Part shown: positions 54,780 to 64,000 of the stretch, in pieces
Layout: each line of letters begins with the position of its first letter
How positions within the stretch are numbered: the first letter of the stretch is position 1
Assembly (NCBI GenBank): GCA_009760855.2
Contig: WPIO01000067.1
Span: 1,999,501 to 2,063,500, forward strand
Length of the DNA: 64,000 nt
Source of the DNA: Cristatella mucedo
Lineage: Eukaryota; Bryozoa; Phylactolaemata; Cristatellidae
Direction: 5' to 3'
Position numbers and translations under genes: made by a program
Notes under the pieces: model-generated
Told to the model about the DNA's origin: nothing
The model's input: the letters and a program-made list of their open reading frames with translations, nothing else
The model's database searches: none

Positions 54780-54791
54780 CTTTCTTTCCAG
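54780..54791 (+). other. Candidate splice acceptor before copy 3
   Basis: CATCTTTCTTTCCAG, with AG at 54790-54791, four bases before the ATG. The branch-like word here is GTCTTAT instead of CTGACTAAT. Confidence 0.6.
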
Positions 54792-54795
54792 ACCG

Positions 54796-55395
54796 ATGGC
54801 CGAAAGTGCGACTTCAGGTTGTGTTAAGCTGCCGTCACTGGACGACCAATACGACGAGCAGTGGAAAGATATTTCCAAAGTCATCGGAAAGGAACTGCAG
54901 TGGCCACAGAGCGTACGGCATGAGCCGACACAGCAGCTGCAGCATCCTAACCAGAAGCAGCAGATGGACAGCGACCATTCGTCGATTGTGAACCTGCGGA
55001 TGCTACAGCAACAGCTGGAGTGGTCAAGATTAAGAGTGGAGAGGCTCGCTCAACGTGGTGACCTGTTGATCTCTCTCCGGAGGCTTCACGCGGCTGACGC
55101 ATCGGAGCTCCGAAGGCACTTCTACGGGCATCTTCTGTCGATTGAGAGTGCCGAAACGAAGCTGCGGCGTGCTCAACAAATGCAACAGCTCGACCCCGAT
55201 GGAGAGGCCAATCGAATAAGGTCAAGGCTTCGTGATTTAGCACGGAGGGTGATCCTAATGGAGCAGCAACTCACTCGAAATCGCGGCACACTGAGGCGGC
55301 ACCTGCAGGAGGAGACCCCGCCCGAAGAGTGTTCGCCAATTCCGCGCACTTCAGAGCCCATCCGGCAACCCTGTTTGCAGGATTCCGGCTTGTGA
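54796..55395 (+). CDS. Coiled-coil tandem-family protein, copy 3 (199 aa, altered C-terminus)
   Basis: ATG at 54796 (MAESATSGCVKLPS). The acidic start is DEQWKDISKVIGKELQ, then a Gln/Pro segment with no long Gln run, then the coiled-coil region (MLQQQLEWSRLRVERLAQRG ... VILMEQQLTRNRGTLRRHLQ). It is the most diverged member: roughly half of residues match copies 1 and 2, but the heptad-type pattern is kept. It ends early at TGA 55393-55395 after CLQDSGL. The usual C-terminal motif is still encoded downstream as DIWAKVNDLFSAYL (55477-55521) but in a different frame. The early stop lies inside a perfect donor-like word, TT/GTGAGT, and a TTCTTCTCAG acceptor-like site follows 50 bases later. However, that splice would not restore the motif frame. 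It is either a shortened variant or a gene in early decay. Confidence 0.55.
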   Translation: MAESATSGCVKLPSLDDQYDEQWKDISKVIGKELQWPQSVRHEPTQQLQHPNQKQQMDSDHSSIVNLRMLQQQLEWSRLRVERLAQRGDLLISLRRLHAADASELRRHFYGHLLSIESAETKLRRAQQMQQLDPDGEANRIRSRLRDLARRVILMEQQLTRNRGTLRRHLQEETPPEECSPIPRTSEPIRQPCLQDSGL

Positions 55396-55525
55396 GTGCG
55401 TGCGCGCGTACTTGGGGCGTCTGGCAGATCCTTCTTCTCAGCGGGATCATTCTACTCCTAATGCTCCACGGGCAAAGATATTTGGGCCAAAGTGAACGAC
55501 TTATTTAGTGCTTACCTTTGATTTC

Positions 55526-55531
55526 AATAAA
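55526..55531 (+). terminator. Poly(A) signal AATAAA, copy 3
   Basis: AATAAA 131 bases after the stop. Units 1 and 2 read AATACA here and use a later AATAAA, which in unit 3 has decayed to AATGAAA. The signal has apparently shifted. Confidence 0.45.
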
Positions 55532-55847
55532 TACATTGAAATGACAGGAAGCCATCTTTTTTACTGATTCTTTAGTTGCATGCTGCCTAGTGTCCCGAGA
55601 AGCAGCAGGAAGTAAGCCAATATCAAACGGTAGAGTGACTCAATCCTTCACGAATTCAGGTGCTCTTCGTAGGAGAAAATATGGGTAAGCCTTGCAAAGC
55701 AGGCGAAAAATCTAGTGCTAGCTAAGTCTGCTTTGTTTCTCTTGCGAACGGCAATTACCCTGCTCCTTCCGGTTTTATTACCCCAGAAACAGCTTAATGT
55801 CATTGTAATGCATGCTCTAGTTAGTATTTTGAAATGAAATTAAAGTA

Positions 55848-58800
55848 AAACACTTGATATAGTGCAATCAGAGACCTCAATATCTTTCTCGTCACTTTGA
55901 ATTTGCTGCAAAGGAAGCATGATCGATTGGATATTAGCCGCATTATCAATAAATATACAGAATAAAATGGTCAGGGGTGACATGCACTGTGTAAGCATGC
56001 AAGAATGGTTAGTGGCAGCATTCACAGTGTCAGCTAAGTAAACCGAGCAAAGGTCGAATCACAGGGACTCGCTAAATGCTGTGATAAATAAACAAACTTT
56101 TTTTAAATGCGGTCTAGTCAGGAGATGTTGTGACGCAAGTCAGAAGTGAGTTTCAGGTTAAGGGAGCATGCAGACTAAAGGCACTGTCTCCGAACGATTG
56201 AAGATTTGTACGAAATGATTAGATTTCGATAAGCTGTTGGTACTATGTTAAACCTAGTGGGTCAGTAGATCCGATTGGTAGGCTGCAGCCAAAGAATGGA
56301 AGAACCTAAAAAATAGTGAAAAAACTTCATGCGTTGGTTGACTAGGAGCCAGTTGGTGAAAAGTGGTGTGATGTCGGAAGTGCAAGGCTCACGATAGACA
56401 AGACTAGCTGCAGAATTTTTTCGACAGCTGAAAGCACCTGATTGCACAGGCCAATACGCCAGCGAGCTGTGAGTCCCTGAATTCAAGAAGGTATGTCATA
56501 GAAGAATTGACCAATTTAGACATGGTATCACTGCCTAAAAGAGCCCGAATTTTAGCAATATAATATAGCAGAGTATTCTGACTTGACAGTGGAGCTGATT
56601 TGTGCATCTAATGTAAGGTTACTTTGGAACCGGACACCAAGATTTCGTGGAGATTCAACTAGAGATATTCGGGCAAAGCTCCTTTTAACTGTAAACCTTT
56701 CCAACCTCTCAATTGCGCTTGGTTTGCCTGTTACAAGTAAGTTACTTTTAGCGTCATTCAATTTATGAAAGTTTTCTGACATCCATGTGCGGATACAATT
56801 AATACATGCAGCAAGAGAGTTGAGAGAGCTCGACGTGCTAGAGATCTAAGCGGGATCAAAGCAAAAGTACAACATAGTGTCATCTGCATCGAAGCGAAAG
56901 AATGGAATGTTCTTGGCAATCACACCGACAAGAGGGAGAGTATAAACAGCGAAAAGAACATGGCTAAGTACTGAGTCCTAGGATAACCCGTAATTCAGTG
57001 GTTCCCGGATGATCTCTGTCCATTCACATAAATACTGTGGCGTCTCCCGCTAGGATAGGACCTTAATCATGTCAGTGCATTTCCCAGGCTAGTCGAGAGG
57101 CACACGAGAAAGACGTGGTGATCGATGCTATTTAATACTGACGAAAGACCGAGCAAAACAAGCGGAGATAGTCCATCTAAGTCTTCATTCGCAAGTAAGT
57201 CATTACACACCTGAAGCGATGCTGAGTGTGTGAAGGTTTTAGCTGTTAAACCTGACTGGAAATTTCTTGCAAAGTTTGAAGTTTCCATATATGAGTTCAA
57301 CAGATTGGCCACCACTCATTAAAGAGTTTTTGATAGGAACGGTTGAAGGGGAAACGGGTTTGGAATTGCTCAAACTCTCTTGGTCTAGTTACGCTTTCTA
57401 GAGTGATGGCCTGACTACAGCCTTTTTTGAAAGGTCTCTGCTCCTGACATGAGGCAAATGACATATTTGTGATGTCAGTTATGCACGGCAGCTACGGATC
57501 AGTGCATCCTAGAAGAACGACTGCTAGAATATGGTTCAGCGGACCTCAGCTGTCTTCTTCGACTGGATTACGAACTTCAGAGCGAGCTCACTAATGACAC
57601 CCTTGAATGTATACTTTGAGGAACCGCATTATTTTGAGGGACAGGATTCCAGGGGGATGCTGCCATATTAGGGATTCAGTCCGTAGTCGTGCCTGTCTTG
57701 TTGACTAAGAAGCTGGCAACGCTTTCAGCTGCAACATCACAGGAGTCGTTAGGTAAGGAGCTGACGTGGAACAGTTTATGAGATGGTTTGTCGTCAACAT
57801 CAGAGTTTTTGGCTTGTGCATCTGTGATTCAACAACGTTTTACAAAAGCTAGACTTTGAATTTACTGTGATTGATTGGTACGATCTACAGTAGTCCTCGT
57901 ACACCTAATGATAGACAGTCAGTCCTGATCATTTTTAGGCTTTTTCAAGCTTACGCTAAGTAGACCTTAGTTTAATGTCTGCAGTAAACCTAAGGCCTTC
58001 TTGGTGAGGGCACACAGTGTGCTTTGTCCGAGGTGCAAACTCGTCGAGCATGTCAGCTAATGTCATGGTGTAGCAATCTATTAATGATAACAGGTCAGCA
58101 GGGGGATTGAGCCACAGAGGCGAAGCAGATATTCTTGCATGGACAGCAACGATGTCAAGGGTCTTGATGTTTCTCGATTCTACAGGCGTTTTTAGATGTA
58201 AAGAAGAGGACACATTGAAGACGGATGGAATATTAGTAGCGGTCAGATAAGCAGAATTCGGTGAGAATTGGTAATGATAAATTGCAGTTGTATGAGAAAA
58301 TTTGGTCGAGTGTATGACTTTTGATGTGAGTAGTACACATGTGTCACAAGAGACAATGAGTCAGATATTGCGAAACATTTGGTGCTGAAAGCGTCAGATA
58401 AGATATTAAAATGAACGTATAAATCATCCATAATACAGAAAGATAGATTTCTGCACGCAGAATTGAAATTAGATCAGAAAAATATGAGATAAATTAGGAC
58501 TTGGTCACGGTAGGCGATAGACTACTGCCACCATCATTCGCTTGTCGTTTGGTAAAATAAAGACAATAGATTCGAAAGACTGTTTCAAGAGTACTGCAAG
58601 CGGCTTGAAATTGAAATCCGAGCGTGTGATAAGAGCGAATCCACCTCCAGTTTTGATTGATCTAGGAGTCCTTTATATTGAGAAGCACGTCGGGCGCGCG
58701 CCTTTAATCGTCAGGCAGTTTACAAATTTAGCCAAGTTTCAGTCGGGGCGTGCATATTGAGATATGCACGCCCCGACTGTACGTGCATATTGAGATCATT

Positions 58801-59170
58801 TTCCTGAAATATTGTCGCTTAATAATAGGGTTTTACTGCACATTTAGCGAGTATCGTAAAGACGAGCAGTAAGTTAGGTCTCCGGAGTTATAGTAGGCCT
58901 GATGACTCAAAAGTCAGAGAGATTCAGAGTCACGCAGAACACGCTGAATGGTTTTAGACGACGATAGGAATAGCCAGCAAACAGCTACTCAGCTCACAGC
59001 TCCCGCCAGACGAGTGGTGACTCAGCTCGTGGACCCGACCCCGGGCGTCGGCTCCGGGAGCTTTTGTTTTGTTAATGCATAATTCAAACATCATAGCAAC
59101 AACAATAGCATCTAGGAATGAATTGAACTACGAGAACAAAGCTATCGAAGGAAGGCACGATCGTAAGTAA
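55848..59170 (-). mobile_element. LINE A relic downstream of copy 3, longest body
   Basis: Minus strand. The 3' tail is at 55848-55920; the RT C-terminal region at 56260-56490 (HSSLAYWPVQSGAFSCRK, ITPLFTNWLLVNQ); RT motif A region at 57067-57315 (LLNSYMETSNFARNFQSGLT); the linker at 57956-58213 (TLADMLDEFAPRTKHTVCPH); and the endonuclease end at 58243-58431. The body reaches about 59170, giving about 3.3 kb of a nearly complete element, but with many frame breaks. It occupies the same insertion point as the LINEs after copies 1 and 2, so the parent insertion predates the triplication. Confidence 0.8.
58740..58779. repeat. Perfect inverted repeat, 18-bp arms, 4-base loop
   Basis: CAGTCGGGGCGTGCATAT, TGAG, then the exact complement. 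The paralogous place in unit 2 (about 43550-43580) has no such structure. The words GTGCATATTGAGAT occur again at 58783-58796. Confidence 0.95.
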
Positions 59171-59174
59171 TGTG

Positions 59175-59545
59175 CAGGTTACTAGCCGCTGGCGCATTTA
59201 ACGCCACAGCTGGGGATCAAACTCAGCCTGAAAGGATAAGCGTTAAGATGTCCAAAGGCATGTTATTTCCTCCGCCCTACGGTAAACAAAACAAATCAAC
59301 TTTAGTTAGGCCTTAGATGTCTCGGTTTTTGTACGCGATGTTCGCAAGAACTTCGGTTTTCGGACGGAAGTACAACAATGGACAAGTAACACTAGTAGCG
59401 CTTTCGGTCGGGAGGCGTGAATTTTGCGACTTTTAGTACTACAAGTCTCCCTAAACAGAATAAACGATTGAAAAGATAATTTCGAAGCCTCTTTAAGTTT
59501 TCATTTGAATACTCTCACTGCCAACGCTCATGGCACAACTAGCAA
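59175..59545. repeat. Duplicated block e, unit 3
   Basis: Collinear with 43985-44368 of unit 2. It marks the right end of the recognised duplication. Noncoding. Confidence 0.7.
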
Positions 59546-59549
59546 TTAT

Positions 59550-60005
<456 letters not shown>

Positions 60006-60009
60006 TTAC

Positions 60010-60960
60010 ATCCATGAATATATAGTATATTTCTGGCGCAGACTCAGATCTATACAATAGATAATCGCAATTTTTACTGCTGGCTTAAACGTTTCATCGA
60101 CTTTCCTTCTACTAAGAAAAAAAGAATTCTTGTCCTCCTCTGTTTCAACCATCCGCTCGATTTGGCTTGCTCTCAGTGGTGATTTTAGCTGGTGATACGC
60201 TTGAACAGTCTTTCAAAGATCCGTGGAAGACGGCTGCCCTGATCTTTGATTAGTGTGACCCATATGCAGTTAAAACTTGAAGTCATTAGTTTTGTGTTCG
60301 ACGTCGGCTTCTGCTGTTCTAATTAGCTAAGTGCCTCGAAACTACTATACATGCCTCACCTGTGGCCCATAGTTGATTCGTTCACACAGCCCATCATCAG
60401 GCCACTTATGCGTGCTATATTTCGTGTCGTCTGCAGCGATTGATCGAGTTCTCATACATCTGTGCCGCGTTGAGAGTAATAAAGGACGCGTCTTGTTTAC
60501 CTCACAAGTGTGCCCGCTGAGTCTCTCTGAGACTACCAATAGAACAGCCCCTTCCAGAGCCACTTTTATGCAACATTAGTCGCCTGAGTCTTAATAGCTG
60601 CTCAATTTACCTGAAAAATACGATAGCAGAAGGAATACCGTCGCACTAAAATATATCGTCTGATATACGGACTGCAAGTCATCAAAACAAATCGCTTATA
60701 TAGCGAGAAGCATATCTTTACAAGGCTGTTTACAAATCGCTGTAAAAAAATAAACGACCCGCGGTAAATGAAACGCGTGGGAGCTTGATTAAGCAAGCCT
60801 GCATGCCGGTTTTTTCAGCCGGTATGTAAAAATGTACAAAATGGCAATCGGAGCCAACTGTTAGTTGATTCCCAGGTCGGTGATATGCTGGAAATCGGGC
60901 AAGTAAGAAAAACGCACAGGCCCAAAGAAGACAAGCTGGTTATTCGGACCTCTGGTTAGT
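60010..60960. other. No gene recognised
   Basis: About 950 bases. Short overlapping frames at 60345-60579 on both strands have no domain. A small palindrome ACCGGTTTTTTCAGCCGGT-like word lies near 60805. Confidence 0.35.
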
Positions 60961-60964
60961 AGCT

Positions 60965-61065
60965 TGGTAGTTAATAGTTTCCTTGCAGCAAAAGTAAAGT
61001 GCCTAGAAAGAGATTGAGTTTTCCCGAGGTCATACTATCAAATGTATTATTATTATTATTATTCC
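60965..61065 (+). mobile_element. LINE A 3' tail
   Basis: TTTCCTTGCAGCAAAAGTAA, then GTGCCTAGAAAGAGATTGAG, then (ATT)n at 61048-61063. A solitary truncated tail. Confidence 0.8.
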
Positions 61066-61214
61066 TGGTGAGCACTTAACCCTAAACAAGAATGAAAATA
61101 AGTTATCGGTGCAAATTAATAGCTAAGTGGTTCATTTAGTGCGAAAAAAAGTCAGAGCAGTTTGAGCCACTGACCTGGTGGCGCGAGAGCACAGTCGAGC
61201 GAAAGAGAAAGGGC

Positions 61215-61330
61215 CGGAGATAGGTACCTGCGGGAAATAGCTAGCGGGATAGGTGGGATAGGTGGGATAGGCGGGATAGGTACCTGAGGGAAATAGCTAG
61301 CGGGATAAGCGAGATAGGTAGGCGGCTGCT
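61215..61330. repeat. GGGATAGGT minisatellite with a larger duplication
   Basis: Four to five units of GGGATAGGT or GGGATAGGC at 61249-61278. The flanking string ATAGGTACCTG(C/A)GGGAAATAGCTAGCGGGATA occurs twice (61220 and 61276). Confidence 0.9.
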
Positions 61331-61359
61331 TATATTTCTATATTTATTTAGCTAAGTAG

Positions 61360-61585
61360 ATAGGTATGCAGGTTCTTGAGAGAGAAGTAACGTGCAGCCA
61401 GTGTGACGGTCTTGAAGTCGATTCGGTACTTCATTGGGAGCCATTAAAGCGCCGACGGAGCTATGGCGATTATGCCACGAACTAGTCGACAGCTAAGACT
61501 AATAAGACAGGCCGGTGGCCTTGAATACAGTGACAAGCAACAATTCTCACGCAATATCGCAAAGGCGTAAACTATATAGGTCTTT
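61360..61585 (-). mobile_element. Fragment of a third L2/CR1-like LINE
   Basis: CGGTCTTGAAGTCGATTCGG and CATTGGGAGCCATTAAAGCG resemble, in order, the LINE A words AACCTTGAAGTCAATCCGTT and ACAGGTAGCCAGTGCAGGTC, but flanking words differ from both LINE A and LINE B. It may extend right to about 61970. Confidence 0.5.
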
Positions 61586-61589
61586 GTAA

Positions 61590-62020
61590 CGGGTTTTTGG
61601 CATGCCCCGGATGTTCTGGAAATACTCCTCAGCTGAAAGAATGCCGACTTACTGCAGCGCTGGCGACGTGCTCCTCTTGCTTAAATTGATTAGACGTTGG
61701 AATGCCGAAATTAGATTTCGGCGTCACTGGAAAATGCAACATGAGCCAATCTTGAGGCTCAAGTCTTCTCACTATAAAGCGACAAAGAGGCTTGACCGTT
61801 TGTCTCAGATTGAACTAATTGTCGCTCAGTTCCAAGCAATATTTTGACACTCGCCATTTAAATATCATCGAAGCAAGAATTCAGTGCCTGAGTCGGAGAG
61901 AAAGGATTGATTGGACGAGAAAGTCCTCGAGAAAGTGATCTGGATCAGCTGGGCGTAATATTCCTAGAAAAGAAGCACGGAATTCGTTCATTTATAGCAT
62001 CGACCTGACGGAGAGCATAT
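61590..62020. other. No gene recognised
   Basis: A frame at 61602-61847 begins with ATG-like MPRMFWKYSSAERM but has no domain. It may be a continuation of the third LINE relic. Confidence 0.35.
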
Positions 62021-62024
62021 AATA

Positions 62025-63700
62025 ATAATAATAATAATAATAATGCCCTTGATAAAGAGCCCTCAGAGAACGTAATCTCTCTCTAGGCGCTTTACATTTG
62101 CTGCAAAGGGAAATGCAATTGAATGGTGAGTAAAATCATGCTTGATAAGCAAACAAAATGAATATCATGGTTAGGGGTGACATGCACAGGGTCAGCATGC
62201 AAATGTGGTTAGTGGCAGCATGTACAGTGTCAGCACGCATAAGCACATCAAGGACGAATCGCAGGGACCCACGTAATGCTTTCCTAAATAGGTGTGTTTT
62301 TAAATTATTTTTAAATGTGGTCAGGTCAGGGGATGTTCTGACGCACGTCGGAAGGGAGTTCCAGGCTTGGGAGCATACGAACTAAATGCACGGTCTCCTA
62401 AGGCTTTGAGGTTTGTACAGGGTATTTGTAGACTGTTGGATTCAGAAAAGCCGGTGGTACGATGCTTGCCCTAATGGGGTAGTAAATCTGAGAGATAGGC
62501 TGCAGCCAAATAATGAAGTGACCTAAAAGTTAGCGACAAAACCTTGAAGTCAATCCGTTGCTTGACAGGTAGCCAGTGCAGGTCGTCGAGAAGTGGAGTA
62601 ATGTGGCAATTGCGACGCTCACGACAGACAAGCCTAGCTGGGGTTTTTTGCACCAGCTGCAATCTCCCTATCGCACATGCCGGTAGGCCAGCGAGCAGTG
62701 AGTTGCAGAAGTTGAGACGGGATGTCACGAATGCATGGACCAACTTGAACGTGGTATCCTTATCTAAACAAGCCAGAGTTTTAGCAATTTTATTAAGGTG
62801 AAAATGGGAAGATTTGACTGTGGAGCTGTTATGGTCGTCTAACGAAAGGTCACTTTGGACTATGACACCTAGATTTTGAGCTGATTCAACTGGAGATTTG
62901 CGGTCAGAGCCAATTTTGAGTTTGAGCCTTTCCAATTTGTGGATCACACTGGGTTTTCCCATACCCAGTAAGTTAGTTTTATCGTCATTTAGTTTAAGAA
63001 AATTTGCTGCCATCCATGTGCGGATGTCATCAATACATGCAGCAAGTGAGTTGAGAGAATTTGAGGTTCTCGAAGGCTGGGACGGATCAAAGCGAAGGTA
63101 CAACGGAGTGTCATCCGCATAGAAGTGAAAGCCTAGATTGTGCTTGGCAAGCACATCAGCAAGAGGGAGAGTATAAACCGTGAAAAGAACCGGACCTAGC
63201 ACGGAGCCCTGAGGTACTCCATATTTCAGAGGTACCTCAGATCATCTTTGTCCATTCACGTCAGTACTCTGGGGTCTCCCACTGGGATAGGACCTGAACC
63301 ACTGCAGAGCAGTGCCAGTGATGCCCAGGCGAGATGAGAGGCGCTCTCGAAGAACTTTGTGATCGATGGTATCAAAAACTGCCGAAAGATCGAGTACAGC
63401 AAGCAGAGACACTCTACCCATGTCTGCATTCCTAATTAGGTCGTTGTACACCCTAAGCAATGCTGACTCCGTGGATTGATTAGCTCTAATGCCAGATTGG
63501 AACTTACTAGCAAGGTGTGAGGTTTTGATATATGAGTTCAGCTGGTCTGCCACGACCCGTTCCAGTGTCTTTGATAAGATTGGTAGAAGGGAGACTGGGC
63601 GTTAGTTGCATAAGTTCTCTATGTCTAATGTCGGTTTTTTGAGAAGTGGCCTGACTACAGCTGTTTTGAAAGGTGCTAGGTCATGACCTGAGGCTAATGA
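62025..63700 (-). mobile_element. LINE A, best-preserved RT, 5'-truncated
   Basis: Minus strand. (ATT)n complement at 62020-62042, tail hairpin, 3' UTR with C-terminal block to about 62470, then a long open frame 62471-63202. That frame contains [39 protein letters not shown] (RT motif C, YADD) and FLKLNDDKTNLLGMGKPS. Upstream, 63242-63553 holds LLAVLDLSAVFDTIDHKVLR (motif A) and FQSGIRANQSTESALLRVYN. A frame break lies near 63203-63240, and another in the C-terminal part, so the enzyme is not intact. Truncated at about 63700 just after the MSLASGHDLAPFKTAVV-type block. The endonuclease is absent. Confidence 0.93.
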
Positions 63701-63704
63701 CATA

Positions 63705-64000
63705 TATAGGAGGGATATAAAATAATCTAAGAGCTCGATGAAGACAGACGGCCCTCTATATCAGCACTCCGTGATACATCATTTATATAGAAGTAGGGTA
63801 CTTTGCAGTTGCTGAGAAGTTTGCTGTGAATCAGAAGCGAATTGTGTACGGATGTTTAGCTGATGCAATTGAAAATCATTGAGCGATTATCACGAGATCG
63901 ACTAAAATACATCTTTCTGTTTTTTATGAAAAGTGAGTGAGAGGGAGAGTGCGCGTGTGTGATCGTGTTTCACCGGTCGTAATAAGCTAGTCTGACCTAG
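63705..64000. other. No gene recognised
   Basis: Unique flank at the right end of the window; nothing recognised. Confidence 0.35.

Noticed and set aside
55391-55440. 50-base intron in copy 3 (GTGAGT ... TTCTCAG)
   Set aside because: Both splice words look good, but joining them puts the reading frame out of the conserved C-terminal motif. Kept only as a remark.

Overview
The window reads as repeat-rich nuclear DNA from an animal, probably an aquatic invertebrate. The reasons are many decayed L2/CR1-like non-LTR retrotransposons (LINEs), tRNA-derived SINEs with A and B boxes, long (GA)n, (AT)n and (CTCTGT)n tracts, and spliceosomal-type acceptor sites. I see no bacterial or organelle gene, no rRNA, no intact tRNA gene and no CRISPR array. 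I cannot name the species.

The main finding is a tandem family of three related protein-coding exons on the + strand: copy 1 at 31001-31657 (218 aa), copy 2 at 40835-41533 (232 aa) and copy 3 at 54796-55395 (199 aa). Each has a pyrimidine tract ending in AG a few bases before a shared Met-Ala-Glu start. The proteins have a variable Gln-rich segment, a long predicted coiled coil, a Pro-rich linker and, in copies 1 and 2, a conserved C-terminal DSWxxVIDL(L/F)S motif. I do not recognise the family. The exons lie in a larger tandem duplication: unit 1 about 20.9-33.0 kb, unit 2 about 35.6-45.8 kb, unit 3 about 48.2-59.5 kb. Each unit shares upstream noncoding DNA, an antisense SINE relic before the exon and an antisense LINE after it. 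Each unit then gained its own LINE insertions and deletions, so the order of events can be partly read.

Layout. 0-14.8 kb: LINE and SINE debris, microsatellites, a 27-bp minisatellite at 5.4 kb and a tandem repeat with coding-like substitutions at 13.1-13.5 kb. 15.0-16.85 kb: a GC- and CpG-rich island with one possible minus-strand exon. 17.7-20.2 kb: antisense LINE fragments. 20.9-59.5 kb: the triplicated region, with nested insertions and spacer DNA. 59.8-64.0 kb: an (AT)n tract, LINE scraps and the best-preserved LINE A reverse transcriptase (62.0-63.7 kb, minus, 5'-truncated).

The repeat families are named locally. LINE A is an L2/CR1-like family whose 3' end folds as a two-part hairpin and runs into (ATT)n. 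LINE B is a second L2/CR1-like family whose 3' end runs into (AT)n. SINE A is tRNA-derived and carries a 3' tail nearly the same as that of LINE A. SINE B is a second tRNA-derived family. These assignments come from reading the sequence by eye; no database search was possible.
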